64,000 bases of DNA, from the NCBI GenBank assembly GCA_964352025.1, contig CAYGPZ010000008.1, forward strand, positions 1-64,000, given 5' to 3'. Each line of letters opens with the position of its first letter. The stretch's first letter is position 1. The translations under genes and the position numbers were made by a program. The stretch comes from Hirschia sp964352025. Lineage in GTDB: Bacteria > Pseudomonadota > Alphaproteobacteria > Caulobacterales > Hyphomonadaceae. Under the pieces are notes generated by a model. It did no database searches, had not been told where the DNA came from, and worked only from the letters and a program-made list of their open reading frames with translations. Positions 1 to 8,661 of the stretch are shown piece after piece.

Positions 1-32
1 CCCGCCTGCGCGGGAAAGGCGGTTGAAAGATA
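1..32. repeat. Palindromic repeat, copy 1
   Basis: A perfect 5-bp stem (CCCGC/GCGGG, loop CTGC) at 1-14 is followed by a tail containing GGTTGA and AGATA. The same layout recurs at 80-113. The element may extend to the left of the window. It resembles REP-like intergenic palindromes, but only two copies are visible here. Confidence 0.45.
12..12. other. Window-edge note
   Basis: The first 115 bases hold only the two palindromic repeats; whatever precedes them is outside the window. No partial gene was recognised at the left edge. Confidence 0.3.
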
Positions 33-79
33 GTTTTATTCCCTTGAATATTTCTCTCTATTGAAAGTCAGTGCTGGAT

Positions 80-113
80 CCCAGCTTTCGCTGGGAAGAT
101 GGTTGAGGAGATA
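80..113. repeat. Palindromic repeat, copy 2
   Basis: A perfect 6-bp stem (CCCAGC/GCTGGG, loop TTTC) at 80-95 is followed by AAGATGGTTGAGGAGATA, matching the tail of the copy at 1-32 with small differences. It lies just downstream of the stop codon of the GIY-YIG gene, so it could also act as the 3' hairpin of that transcript, although no clear U-tract follows. Confidence 0.45.
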
Positions 114-115
114 TT

Positions 116-403
116 TTATCCATTTAGGGTGAGGTAGAGATCATCCCAATCGGGATTATTCTTTTCGATCAATTCGAGTTTCCAACGACGTTTCCAAGCC
201 TTCATCTGCAATTCACGGCGCTTGGCGTATTCGCGGCTATCAAATGAATCATACCAGACGAGAATGCCGATATCGTGCTTTTCAGTGAAGCACGGGACGA
301 TTTGCTGTTTATGCTCGTAAACGCGGCGCGCCAGATTATCTGTCTGGCCGATATATAAAGTGCCATTGCGCTTTGATGCGAGAATGTAAACCCAGAATGC
401 CAT
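116..403 (-). CDS. GIY-YIG endonuclease family protein
   Basis: A 95-residue single-domain protein of the small GIY-YIG (UPF0213/YhbQ-like) family, whose members are predicted to cut or bind DNA. Visible family features are VYIL near residue 5 and LYIGQT near residue 16 (the two halves of the GIY-YIG core), the Arg-containing DNLARRVYEHK segment, and a Glu in RELQMKAWKR where the metal ligand is expected. The length fits the family. It is alone on its strand, with two palindromic repeats directly downstream. Substrate and biological role are unknown for most such proteins. Confidence 0.85.
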   Translation of the reverse strand: MAFWVYILASKRNGTLYIGQTDNLARRVYEHKQQIVPCFTEKHDIGILVWYDSFDSREYAKRRELQMKAWKRRWKLELIEKNNPDWDDLYLTLNG

Positions 404-539
404 GAGATCCCCCTTCTAAAAATCCCGATGAAACTATTCACAGCTTTTGCTAAACAGACAACCCAACACTCGAGCTTGAACCACTGGACAATTTCAACTT
501 GCTGGTGTCTCCTAAAATTATAATCACGGGAGACAAAAT

Positions 540-902
540 ATGATTTCCAAACCTGCATTTATTCAAGGTACATATAATTTTCAGGGCGAAGGTATTGATA
601 AGCCAGTCGAGCTATATAATGCCAGCTATACTGTTCCCAATCACAAGACATCTAAACTGGTGTATTGCCGCATTGGGCAGACGAGTGATGATCTGATCAA
701 TATTACTCTATTGCGCGATGGCGAAGTGATGCGCCTGTTTCCGCTGGGCATGAAAAACTCCATGCATTTTCCATTGGCAATTCAGGAAGACTTACCAGCC
801 GGCACAGTCATTAGCCTGCAATTATCCGCGCCCGAAAACGCATCAGGATCGTTATTTGTGGATCTTGGATTTATGGAAGAAAGACCCGAAGCCGTCGCTT
901 AG
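540..902 (+). CDS. Hypothetical protein, 120 aa
   Basis: I do not recognise this protein. The start is supported by GGGAGAC seven bases upstream of the ATG. It has no signal peptide or membrane segment, and alternates short hydrophobic and polar stretches as expected for a small beta-rich soluble domain (for example the segment LFVDLGFMEE near the end). It stands alone, upstream of and convergent with the next minus-strand gene. Coding status rests on the ribosome binding site, the complete ORF and a sensible amino-acid composition. Confidence 0.65.
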   Translation: MISKPAFIQGTYNFQGEGIDKPVELYNASYTVPNHKTSKLVYCRIGQTSDDLINITLLRDGEVMRLFPLGMKNSMHFPLAIQEDLPAGTVISLQLSAPENASGSLFVDLGFMEERPEAVA

Positions 903-924
903 GTTATGGTTAAAAGCAGCGGCG

Positions 925-1338
925 CTAAGCCGCTAGCTGTGATTTACGCTGCGCGTATTTTTGCGCCACAGCAATCAGGATTTCCGGCGTGACGATTTTG
1001 GTGATCGCATCATAAAACGCCGGAATGGATTTCTTGTGAAATTGCTTTAGGTCAAACTCTGTTGCGTAATTACATGCATGCAGAATACGCACGATATCCG
1101 AGATATAATTCTCATTGTGGATATAGTGAAGTTGGCGACGCAGCTGATGGAAAGCCTTGTATTTAGGGTCATTTTCTTCAAAAGAATAGACTGTGCGTGT
1201 CTTCGCTTTCAGGAGAGGCAGAAGCGCGGCATTCTCCGTTTTACGCATATCATGAATGAAATTTGCCAATTCAAGGTCAGAAAACTGGAGCTTTGATCTT
1301 TTGATAATTTCAAGAATACTCAAAGTCGAGTCGTGCAT
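925..1338 (-). CDS. Hypothetical protein, 137 aa
   Basis: Unrecognised soluble protein, apparently mostly alpha-helical, rich in Lys, His and Tyr in its middle (QLRRQLHYIHNENYI). No signal peptide, membrane segment or catalytic motif is seen. It converges with the gene ending at 902. The 200-base gap upstream (1339-1538) is AT-rich and probably holds its promoter. Function unknown. Confidence 0.6.
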   Translation of the reverse strand: MHDSTLSILEIIKRSKLQFSDLELANFIHDMRKTENAALLPLLKAKTRTVYSFEENDPKYKAFHQLRRQLHYIHNENYISDIVRILHACNYATEFDLKQFHKKSIPAFYDAITKIVTPEILIAVAQKYAQRKSQLAA

Positions 1339-1538
1339 AAGACAGCCCCAAAACTACGCGGCGTATTCATCTACGCACTTACATAAATTCGTTTGATAGG
1401 GGAATTTTGCAATAAAATTACTGTTTTTTCGTTAATGATTTCAACCTTTGCGTTAATGCTGGTTTATATCTTCGAATTCAGGTCATACTTGCCAGCATTA
1501 AATGATGATAAATGCGGGCAAGTATCGGACGCAAAAAT

Positions 1539-1967
1539 CTAATAATATGGCTTATCTTCTGGCACGCCGACCAATATGCTGCCGCGCTCCCCCAGCGCCC
1601 ATAAACCAAAATCACGGAAGTCCATAACAAGGCTCGCTGCTATTGTGGCCGCAGCTAAGCCAGCGAATACGCGGTAGACAATCCACCGCTCGGAATTTCG
1701 GGCGTCCTTATAGAAGAGATACATGGGTAGTATCCAGAATAAATGTCCCAATGCCCACAATTTATTGACCTGCAATCCGGAAAAGTAAAACACGGCCCAT
1801 GATGTGAGTGTGTTGAGGATATTCGCCCCAATCATATATCGAGCCGCCCGATACCATACGAAGAAGAAAGGCAGAAGAAAGAGAATAAACATCATCCACA
1901 TGAGCCACGGAATGACATGCCCCGGCAGATAGCCTGCCGCCTCGTTCATTAATGCATAAGTTTCCAT
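1539..1967 (-). CDS. Small integral membrane protein
   Basis: A 142-residue protein with about four hydrophobic segments: around residues 18-40 (rich in Trp, Met and Phe), 45-65, 70-87 and 97-115. It has a short polar C-terminus ending in KPYY. No signal peptide cleavage site is evident and no family is recognised. It is isolated: the downstream minus-strand gene begins some 570 bases away and the upstream one ends about 100 bases away. Likely an inner-membrane protein of unknown role. Confidence 0.6.
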   Translation of the reverse strand: METYALMNEAAGYLPGHVIPWLMWMMFILFLLPFFFVWYRAARYMIGANILNTLTSWAVFYFSGLQVNKLWALGHLFWILPMYLFYKDARNSERWIVYRVFAGLAAATIAASLVMDFRDFGLWALGERGSILVGVPEDKPYY

Positions 1968-2074
1968 TTGTGATTTCCCCGTCCGAAGTTTAATTTCTCG
2001 ATTAGTGATAATTATTTATTGAATAACAATATATTTATTTCAATAAACAAAACATCACAAAACCGTGAAGCCAA

Positions 2075-2944
2075 CTAACGCGTAGCTTCATTGATGGAAT
2101 CGGCAACGTATTGAGTAAGGGATTTATTCGTCCAATACTGGGTATGAGATAGTGTATTCCAGCGCGTCAGAATATTACCCGCATTCACTTCAACATCTTC
2201 TAACTGTCCTGATTGGGCTAGGGCTTCAAATCCCTTTCCGGTGGGCGCAAGAGGATAACCAAGCACATCGTCTCGATCATAGACATTGAGCCACCATAGA
2301 GCCTTGCTTTTATGACCGCTTGGGTGCGCAAAAGCATGCACATTTTCGGGTTCTTGGCCCAACAGGAAGAGTGGGATATTGCATCCAAAGGTAATAAACT
2401 TGCTGAGTGTCTTACCACTCACGAATGGTGCCCTGCTTCCATTCCAATATAAAGCAGATCGGAAATAATCCATCATCACCTGCCCACCCAAGGAATGTGC
2501 CAAGACAATCAATGGAGCCCCTTTTTGGCATTCCCCCTCCAATTTTATCAGAGACTTTTCGATTTCGTTTTGCACGCGGGAAAACGCAGAATTCTGAGTA
2601 TTTGCACTTATAGAATGCGGGCGATAGGTGGCTGCATCTCCCAAATTTTCAATAACGATCTGACGTATTTTTGAACGTTTGATGGAATTGCCCAAACGCT
2701 GATAATAGGCCGATTGCACATCGTTAAAAATATGCGCGTAATTGGCTTCGCGCCATGCCACTTCTGAATTTACATCCAAACCCTGCTTGTTCAGCCTACG
2801 CAAAATTTTACTATAGAGTTTGTGAGAATACATAAGCTTAGTGGGCTTATCTTGTGGTGGCAAAGCTTGTCTGCCAATCCCATGCACAACAAGTATCCCT
2901 ACTCGTTTTTTATTGTCGAGCTGATCACTCTTTGTCTGAGTCAC
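2075..2944 (-). CDS. Alpha/beta-hydrolase-fold protein (lipase/esterase-like)
   Basis: A 289-residue protein with the hallmarks of a serine hydrolase: a beta strand and oxyanion region at VGILVVHGIGRQ (residues 15-26) and a nucleophile elbow AHSLGG near residue 149, matching GxSxG with Ser as probable nucleophile. A later His such as that in LSHTQYW could complete the triad. The start is GTG; GGAG lies about eight bases upstream, and the nearby ATG at 2948 is in another frame that stops quickly. No signal peptide, so probably cytosolic. Substrate unknown; PGAP1-like or CAAX-like hydrolases are alternatives. Confidence 0.75.
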   Translation of the reverse strand: MTQTKSDQLDNKKRVGILVVHGIGRQALPPQDKPTKLMYSHKLYSKILRRLNKQGLDVNSEVAWREANYAHIFNDVQSAYYQRLGNSIKRSKIRQIVIENLGDAATYRPHSISANTQNSAFSRVQNEIEKSLIKLEGECQKGAPLIVLAHSLGGQVMMDYFRSALYWNGSRAPFVSGKTLSKFITFGCNIPLFLLGQEPENVHAFAHPSGHKSKALWWLNVYDRDDVLGYPLAPTGKGFEALAQSGQLEDVEVNAGNILTRWNTLSHTQYWTNKSLTQYVADSINEATR

Positions 2945-3194
2945 TCATTTTCTCCACTTCATATCATTGAAGCAAAGAGCATGTTGCCTACTTTAAGGAG
3001 GAGGATAGTTCGCGCGCTATCCCTATATTTGATAACTTGTCATTAACTATAACTGATAGAAGATTAACCAGATTGATAAAATTGAATTCACCTTGCGGAT
3101 TCATGCATTTTGAATGCCCTTTCGCATTGCGCACCCATAGAAAAACATCCTATGTGGTATAATTAGTTTTGCTTGGATCGGTATGTGATTACTC

Positions 3195-4256
3195 ATGAAC
3201 TTCACGTTTGACAGCTTTGTCTCGGAATTTTTGCGCTATTGGAACATAGCCGAGTCATGGATTCTATCACGCCAGGAACTTGCTACAGTCGGTGTTATTA
3301 TCGGATTGGCTGCCTGTCTAACTGCCGTATTCTTTGTTCTTAAATTACTTTGGGCAGCCGCACGCTCCGCACACTTAGCCGGCACGGCCGCGCAAGTAAA
3401 ACGCGGCACAGACATTGGCGCGCGCGTTCTTATCACTCAAGGCTTTGGTTCCAAGGGAAAAGCAGCCAGCGAATTCCTTAGTGAAGCCGCACGCACGCAC
3501 TTAAAAGGCTTTATGTTTGGCGGCCCATTTGACGTTATCGATTTCCCCGCCAAAATCCGCAGTGAAGAAGAAGCGCAAGCTATATTGAAACAAGCAGGTG
3601 CCGACCTTGTCATGTGGGGAGAAGGCGTAAAGAAAAATCAGATTGTCGCCCGCATAGCACGCCGCGATGACACAAAGAAAACCGCTCAATATCAGCACCG
3701 CACGATTTTGCTTCCACAAAACAAAGACAAATGGACCAAGCCATTGTCCGCAGCATTGGCCTACGCCACGGCACGCGAACTGCGCCCTGCCCTTGCACGC
3801 CCTCAAGACTTTAGAGCTGAACGTCTAGAACCAGTTGTGGTTTCCCTCGAGGATATCCTGCAGGAAAGTCCAGATATGGATGCAACTCTGCGGGGCGACA
3901 TCCAAGACGATTATTCTGCTGGTACGGTCCAGCTAGCGATTGCTAACATGGGTGATTGGGCAGAACGCTGCGTTGAAGTCCTTGAAGAGACAATGGAAAG
4001 CATTGATCGCGCTGAGACGCCTGATAGATGGGTCAGAGCTAAAATCAATCTAGGCCGCGCACTCAAGCACAAATGCGAAAGCAAGTTTGATCCGATCATT
4101 CTTCAACAAGCTGTGGAACACTTAACCGACGCGCTTGAGGCCTTACGCGCGGAAAGCAAGTTCAAAACTGCTGAGCTCGCGGCGCAAACAATCTCCGAAT
4201 GTCAAAAAATGCTGGGCACACGCCGCCGCTTCTCCATCACACGTGGTGGAATATAG
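3195..4256 (+). CDS. Membrane-anchored protein with helical repeat C-terminus, unknown function
   Basis: A 353-residue protein. One clear transmembrane helix spans about residues 30-54, followed by a cationic stretch. A central domain (about 75-200) contains alternating strands and helices (ARVLITQGFG, ADLVMWGEGV), reminiscent of a periplasmic or nucleotide-binding-like fold without a recognisable motif. The C-terminus (about 240-340) is helical with a TPR-like rhythm (RAKINLGRALKHKCESK, AVEHLTDALEALR). It is a single-gene transcript; a strong plus-strand terminator lies 240 bases after the stop. I cannot assign a function. Confidence 0.65.
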   Translation: MNFTFDSFVSEFLRYWNIAESWILSRQELATVGVIIGLAACLTAVFFVLKLLWAAARSAHLAGTAAQVKRGTDIGARVLITQGFGSKGKAASEFLSEAARTHLKGFMFGGPFDVIDFPAKIRSEEEAQAILKQAGADLVMWGEGVKKNQIVARIARRDDTKKTAQYQHRTILLPQNKDKWTKPLSAALAYATARELRPALARPQDFRAERLEPVVVSLEDILQESPDMDATLRGDIQDDYSAGTVQLAIANMGDWAERCVEVLEETMESIDRAETPDRWVRAKINLGRALKHKCESKFDPIILQQAVEHLTDALEALRAESKFKTAELAAQTISECQKMLGTRRRFSITRGGI

Positions 4257-4496
4257 TTGTCGTTATGCTGTTGTAAAATAAGTTGCTCATCTTCTTTCAG
4301 GTCCCGTTCCAGCCCCTCGTGCCAATCTGAAACAGATTTTGGCTTCACACGCCTAATTCCCAGCATTAGTCGCGTCTATCTGCGCAATTCCGTACAAAAA
4401 AACACCGAAACATTCTCCCCAATGGCGCGAATACTGGCACGGGGCTTGAAACGTGTAAGGGGAATTCGCTCCGCAGCGAACTTCATGGCTACCTAT

Positions 4497-4541
4497 ATCC
4501 CCCGTCCCTCCTTGAATAGCGAGGCCCGGGGGATTTTTTTT
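4497..4541 (+). terminator. Rho-independent terminator (plus strand)
   Basis: Arms ATCCCCCG (4497-4504) and CGGGGGAT (4527-4534) enclose an inner CCTC/GAGG pairing and are followed by eight T residues. It would end transcripts of the gene finishing at 4256, or a small RNA in 4257-4496. Confidence 0.75.
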
Positions 4542-4559
4542 GCGCATGGTTCACATAAA

Positions 4560-4598
4560 TATAAAAAGAACCTCACTTTCCGATTACGGAGAGTGAGG
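4560..4598 (-). terminator. Rho-independent terminator of the VWA gene (minus strand)
   Basis: An 11-bp stem (CCTCACTTTCC / GGAGAGTGAGG, one G-T pair, loop GATTAC) at 4571-4598 is followed on the minus strand by a T-rich run (complement of 4561-4570). It faces the plus-strand terminator just upstream, so the two transcripts are insulated from each other. Confidence 0.75.
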
Positions 4599-4688
4599 CC
4601 CTATAAACCTGAAGTCTGCCCATCCCATTTTTGCTAAACAAGCATCCACCCAGGGCTTTTTACTTGAGGTTTATTCTATATCGTAGAC

Positions 4689-5483
4689 CTACTGTCCTTT
4701 GCGTTGTTTAACGTCTTCTTCTTCTGCGATCGCGCGGTCTTCTTCATCAAATTCGATTTCCGCTTCTTCGCCTTTTGCGTAGCTACGTGATTTCTTAGCC
4801 AAGCGGTCCATCGTCTGACCTAGTTTGTCTTTAGACACCGCCATGTTTTTACTTTGGCTTTGGCCGACACCTTCAGCATCACCAAAATTGGCAAATTCTG
4901 CACCTAGGAAAACAACTTCCCAACCTTTGGCGCGTGCGCGGTCCAAGGCAGCGCGAGCACCTTCTCTTGTGATTTCGCGGCTGGAGTTCTCCTGCCCATC
5001 GGTCATGATAACGAGAACCGCTTTTTCAGGCTGATCAGTTTCCGCTATGTTTACAATACGGCCAATCGCATCAAACAAGGGTGTCATACCGCGCGGCGAA
5101 GCTTCATCATCCGTCACTTCATTCCACTGTTTTGCAGATGTTTCTTTGCGAAGCACGTCAAACTGAAGTCCATCTTGGGCATCGAAAACAGCAAGCGTCA
5201 CATCAGCATCGACATCACCCTTCTCGCCTTCTTCTTTTGTGCCAAGAGACACTGCATATGTGTTCACCGAATTAAGCGCTTCATCCCAGATAGAACTCAT
5301 GGAGCCAGTCCGGTCGAGTAATATATAAGCGTGCATTGGAGATTCATCCTCTACGATAGGCGTGTATCTTTCAGGTGCAATTTCCGCATTTGCGCACGAG
5401 GCAAGTGTAACAGCCGTAGCAGCGACAAAACCTGACATGCATTTTTGGAAAAGCGATTGCGAATTCTTTATAAGCGTCGTCAT
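4689..5483 (-). CDS. VWA-domain lipoprotein
   Basis: A 264-residue predicted periplasmic lipoprotein. The N-terminus has a charged start, a hydrophobic stretch and the lipobox LASC with Cys30 as the lipidated residue. A von Willebrand factor A domain follows: AYILLDRTGSMS carries the MIDAS DxTGS motif (Asp58), and a second conserved strand is AVLVIMTDGQENS. The C-terminal 50 residues are highly charged (Lys/Glu/Asp) and probably disordered. It lies 11 bases downstream of the rhodanese gene on the same strand, so the two are likely cotranscribed. VWA proteins usually bind partner proteins through a metal ion; the partner is unknown here. Confidence 0.8.
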   Translation of the reverse strand: MTTLIKNSQSLFQKCMSGFVAATAVTLASCANAEIAPERYTPIVEDESPMHAYILLDRTGSMSSIWDEALNSVNTYAVSLGTKEEGEKGDVDADVTLAVFDAQDGLQFDVLRKETSAKQWNEVTDDEASPRGMTPLFDAIGRIVNIAETDQPEKAVLVIMTDGQENSSREITREGARAALDRARAKGWEVVFLGAEFANFGDAEGVGQSQSKNMAVSKDKLGQTMDRLAKKSRSYAKGEEAEIEFDEEDRAIAEEEDVKQRKGQ

Positions 5484-5494
5484 TTTCTGCCTCC

Positions 5495-6085
5495 TTAGCT
5501 TTTATCAGCAGTGTGCATGACCCATTCAGGGCCTAATTCTTCAATAGAAATTTCTTCACCAAGCTCATAAATATTGGTGTAGCCATATCCGTAGAGATTG
5601 ATGAATGTCGGGATATTCAATGCCAGAGACACCCTTTTCACAGGCACTGGCGCGATATTGTCACTGAAATTATTATTGCAATAAATCAGAATGCGCGTGT
5701 CAAAATCGGGAATGACTTCAGCAAGTTTGTCATCCGTAAAATCTGAAAAATTCAGATGGACCGAGCCTTTAATATGGCCTTGCTCAAAAGCTGATTTAGA
5801 ACGTGTATCCAGAATAATTGTATCTTTGCGTTCGCTCATCCTGGTAAACTCATCAAATGAGATTAAGCGGCCCGCCCGATGATCCGCAGCTTCATTCGTG
5901 AGTATTTCAAACGCTGGATAATCAACAGCAGAAGGATTTCGCTCATCTACTAGTTCTTGTGCAGAACCATTTCCTGCAGCGAACATCAGTATCGAAGCAA
6001 ATGCCGAAACGGCAGCAAATATAACTGCCCGATTGTTCGATCTATTCGATAAACTTGCTAAATTTCCGTCTGATACATCCCTCAT
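5495..6085 (-). CDS. Exported rhodanese-domain protein
   Basis: A 196-residue protein with one hydrophobic segment near residues 20-42 (VIFAAVSAFASILMFAAG), either an uncleaved anchor or a signal peptide ending near GSAQE. A single rhodanese domain follows: DTIILDTRSKSAFEQGHI (conserved Asp-Thr-Arg and GHI elements) and the active-site loop at YCNNNFSDN with candidate catalytic Cys136. The Cys is kept, so sulfur transfer or thiol chemistry is possible. It sits between the ligand-gated channel gene (119 bases upstream) and the VWA lipoprotein, all on the minus strand; all three would act at or outside the inner membrane. Confidence 0.8.
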   Translation of the reverse strand: MRDVSDGNLASLSNRSNNRAVIFAAVSAFASILMFAAGNGSAQELVDERNPSAVDYPAFEILTNEAADHRAGRLISFDEFTRMSERKDTIILDTRSKSAFEQGHIKGSVHLNFSDFTDDKLAEVIPDFDTRILIYCNNNFSDNIAPVPVKRVSLALNIPTFINLYGYGYTNIYELGEEISIEELGPEWVMHTADKS

Positions 6086-6204
6086 AACCTGTTCCGCCTA
6101 ATGTCTGTCCCATCATAAGCCTGTTGGCTCATTTTCTCTTGCGATGAATTCAGACTGAACAAGAAATAAGGCTGCGTTCAGGATATGATTGTGTTTCTTT
6201 TGCC

Positions 6205-7221
6205 TTATATGAGACTAAATATAAGGATGAGTATGACGGCTGCCACATAGCCGAGCGTAACAATGACCGCTGATATAGGTCCGCCTCGCGCAAGCTTTTC
6301 GGTGGCACCTGCGACGCCTTGCAAAGCGCCCTGCTCGTCCATGCGTGTACCGCGCACAACCAAACTCACCACGACAAGAATATAAGTATAGGACGCGATA
6401 TATATCTGATCGAGCATTGTTAGGTAGGCCACTTGAGGCAGATTGCTCTCGGCTGTGAACTGGGTTGCCACCATGGTCAAAAGCGCAGTGATGGATAGCC
6501 CAACCCTCGCTTCAACGTGCACTGGATCAAGCAGTAACGACAGCGCCGCACATAGTATAATTAGAAATAACGGCATAAAGGTTTTAATCCCACCCGACAA
6601 AGCAGGCCGCACTATCGGCAAATGTACCGTAAACCGTGCATAGGGTGAAAAGTCCGGCGAATTCAAATCCCCAAAATTCGTCTCATACGGTTTGGACGTA
6701 ATCTCAATATGTGGATTTTTCAAACTATAACCGGGCAGTTCGATATCGGGATTTAACGTCAAAGGTGTCGCATCTGACACATATACAACATCTTCCGTTG
6801 AATACTCAGCATCTTCGATATGAACGACTAAGTCATGGCTATCGAATGGATAGGTCTGCGTATGGAATTTGGATGAAAACGCGCCCTGATGTCGGACATA
6901 TCCATAAAAAGAACCGTCTGGCTGTGGTTGCGGCTCATCATACCCAGCCTCTTCCACATGCGCTTCTGGGTCATATGTATTCATGAACTCAAAGGTCTCA
7001 AGCGGGTTTATTTCGGGATTAGTCCAACGAAACCAGACATATAAATCTACAACATAAGAGTGGGTAGGCATATCAATATGCTGAATGTCGTTGATATAGG
7101 CACCAACAACAACTTCACTTGGTGCCTTTTTTTCTTCAGTGCCCTGTCCATTTGCCTGAAAGGTGAAGCACAGAAGCAACATCAGGCTAACAGCCAGATT
7201 CTTAAACCAAATTCCCACCAA
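6205..7221 (-). CDS. Pentameric ligand-gated ion channel homologue
   Basis: A 338-residue bacterial relative of GLIC/ELIC and the Cys-loop receptors. A signal peptide covers about residues 1-26. The extracellular beta-sandwich (about 35-205) has the family strands and the hallmark YPFDSHDL (residues 124-131), matching the [FY]PFDxQ-type motif but without the disulfide Cys pair, as is usual in bacteria. Four membrane helices follow: M1 about 212-231, pore-lining M2 about 238-257 (preceded by EA, the position of the cation-selectivity Glu in GLIC), M3 about 268-290 starting after ESNLPQVAYLTM, and M4 about 315-337. Ligand is unknown. Likely grouped with the downstream rhodanese and VWA genes. 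Confidence 0.9.
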   Translation of the reverse strand: MVGIWFKNLAVSLMLLLCFTFQANGQGTEEKKAPSEVVVGAYINDIQHIDMPTHSYVVDLYVWFRWTNPEINPLETFEFMNTYDPEAHVEEAGYDEPQPQPDGSFYGYVRHQGAFSSKFHTQTYPFDSHDLVVHIEDAEYSTEDVVYVSDATPLTLNPDIELPGYSLKNPHIEITSKPYETNFGDLNSPDFSPYARFTVHLPIVRPALSGGIKTFMPLFLIILCAALSLLLDPVHVEARVGLSITALLTMVATQFTAESNLPQVAYLTMLDQIYIASYTYILVVVSLVVRGTRMDEQGALQGVAGATEKLARGGPISAVIVTLGYVAAVILILIFSLI

Positions 7222-7398
7222 AATTCCCCACAGCCACTAGATTCATCGCAAACTCCTATACTCATATTGATAGAATCTCGCAAATAGAGCTTGCACTTAA
7301 CCCATCATGGACTAATAGCGCAGTTGCAGAAGCTGCGTGTATCGTTATGTTGCAGCCAAATTATAGATATCCACATCGAATATAGGTTTTGACGTTTC

Positions 7399-8643
7399 AT
7401 GTCTCTTGTCACCAATCCACCCAAAAAAGTTGTCCTTGCATATTCTGGAGGACTCGACACTTCGATCATTCTGAAATGGCTTCAGACTGAATTTGGTTGT
7501 GAAGTTGTGACATTTACAGCTGACCTAGGCCAAGGTGAAGAACTAGGTCCTGCACGCGATAAAGCTCTGCAACTTGGTATCAAAGAAGAAAACATCTTTA
7601 TTGATGATCTTCGTGAAGACTTCGTACGTGACTATGTCTTCCCAATGTTCCGCGCAAACACAGTCTATGAAGGCGTATACCTTCTTGGAACTTCAATCGC
7701 GCGTCCGCTTATTTCAAAACGTCAGATCGAAATCGCTGAACAAGTTGGTGCTGATGCAGTATGTCACGGCGCGACTGGTAAAGGTAACGACCAAGTGCGT
7801 TTCGAACTTGGATATTACGCGCTTAACCCAGACATTCGTGTGATTGCACCTTGGCGTGACTGGGAATTCAAATCTCGTACGCACCTTCTTGAGTTTGCTG
7901 AAAAACACGGCATTCCGGTACCGATGGACAAGCGTGGTGAGGCTCCATTCTCTGTTGATGCAAACCTTCTACACACATCATCTGAAGGTAAAGCGCTGGA
8001 AGACCCAGGTGTTGTTGCTCCAGAATTTGTATTCCAACGTACAGTTTCTCCTGAAGAAGCTCCTGATACGCCAGAAGAAATCACGGTTGGTTTTGAGCGC
8101 GGTGATGCTGTTTCAATAAACGGCGAAAAGCTCTCCCCTGCGGAATTGCTTACGAAATTAAACGAGCTTGGTCGCAAGCACGGTATTGGTCGTCTTGATC
8201 TTCTTGAAAACCGTTTCGTGGGTATGAAGTCTCGCGGTATTTACGAAACACCAGGTGGAACAATTCTACTTGCTGCTCACCGTGGTATTGAGCAAGTAAC
8301 AATGGACCGTGGTGCTGCTCACCTTAAAGACGAGCTAATGCCTCGTTATGCAGAGCTTATCTATAATGGTTTCTGGTGGTCTCCTGAGCGTGAGATGCTT
8401 CAAGCTGCCATTGATGCATCACAAACAATGGTTACAGGTGAAGTTACGCTGAAACTCTATAAAGGCGCGACACACCTATTGGCGCGTACAAGCCCATACT
8501 CACTATACTCAGAAGCGCACGTGACATTTGAAGATGACGCTGGTGCGTATGACCAGAAAGACGCTGAAGGCTTCATTAAATTGAATGCACTTCGCCTACG
8601 TCTACTCGCTGCTCGCGACAAAAAAGCCGGCAGAAACCTATAA
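7399..8643 (+). CDS. argG: Argininosuccinate synthase
   Basis: Joins citrulline and aspartate with ATP to make argininosuccinate, the penultimate step of arginine synthesis. The 414-residue length is normal. The N-terminal ATP-binding motif AYSGGLDTSIILKWL (about residues 13-27) is clear, as is GATGKGNDQVRFE near residue 123, which binds citrulline/aspartate. It stands alone with a 177-base upstream region. argH, the next enzyme, is in the same window at 37781-39208 but not linked in an operon. Codon choice looks notably regular, suggesting high expression. Confidence 0.97.
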   Translation: MSLVTNPPKKVVLAYSGGLDTSIILKWLQTEFGCEVVTFTADLGQGEELGPARDKALQLGIKEENIFIDDLREDFVRDYVFPMFRANTVYEGVYLLGTSIARPLISKRQIEIAEQVGADAVCHGATGKGNDQVRFELGYYALNPDIRVIAPWRDWEFKSRTHLLEFAEKHGIPVPMDKRGEAPFSVDANLLHTSSEGKALEDPGVVAPEFVFQRTVSPEEAPDTPEEITVGFERGDAVSINGEKLSPAELLTKLNELGRKHGIGRLDLLENRFVGMKSRGIYETPGGTILLAAHRGIEQVTMDRGAAHLKDELMPRYAELIYNGFWWSPEREMLQAAIDASQTMVTGEVTLKLYKGATHLLARTSPYSLYSEAHVTFEDDAGAYDQKDAEGFIKLNALRLRLLAARDKKAGRNL

Positions 8644-8661
8644 ACATAAAAAATTAGCAAT

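Larger units (their letters stand above)
4257..4688. other. Gene-poor convergent intergenic region
   Basis: About 430 bases between convergent genes. It contains a hairpin TTCGCTCCGCAGCGAA near 4464, a strong plus-strand terminator at 4497-4541 and a minus-strand terminator at 4560-4598. The open frames here have low-complexity, Ser/Arg/Cys-rich or otherwise unprotein-like translations and no ribosome binding site. The first 240 bases could be a 3' UTR or a small RNA; I see no tRNA, tmRNA or 6S RNA signature. Confidence 0.5.

Noticed and set aside
4257..4500. tmRNA or 6S RNA gene
   Set aside because: No tag-peptide coding sequence, no tRNA-like ends and no 6S-type long hairpin with central bubble.
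4257..4637. 126-codon open frame after the unknown anchored protein
   Set aside because: TTG start with no ribosome binding site, Ser/Arg/Cys-rich non-protein-like composition, and it runs through two terminator hairpins.
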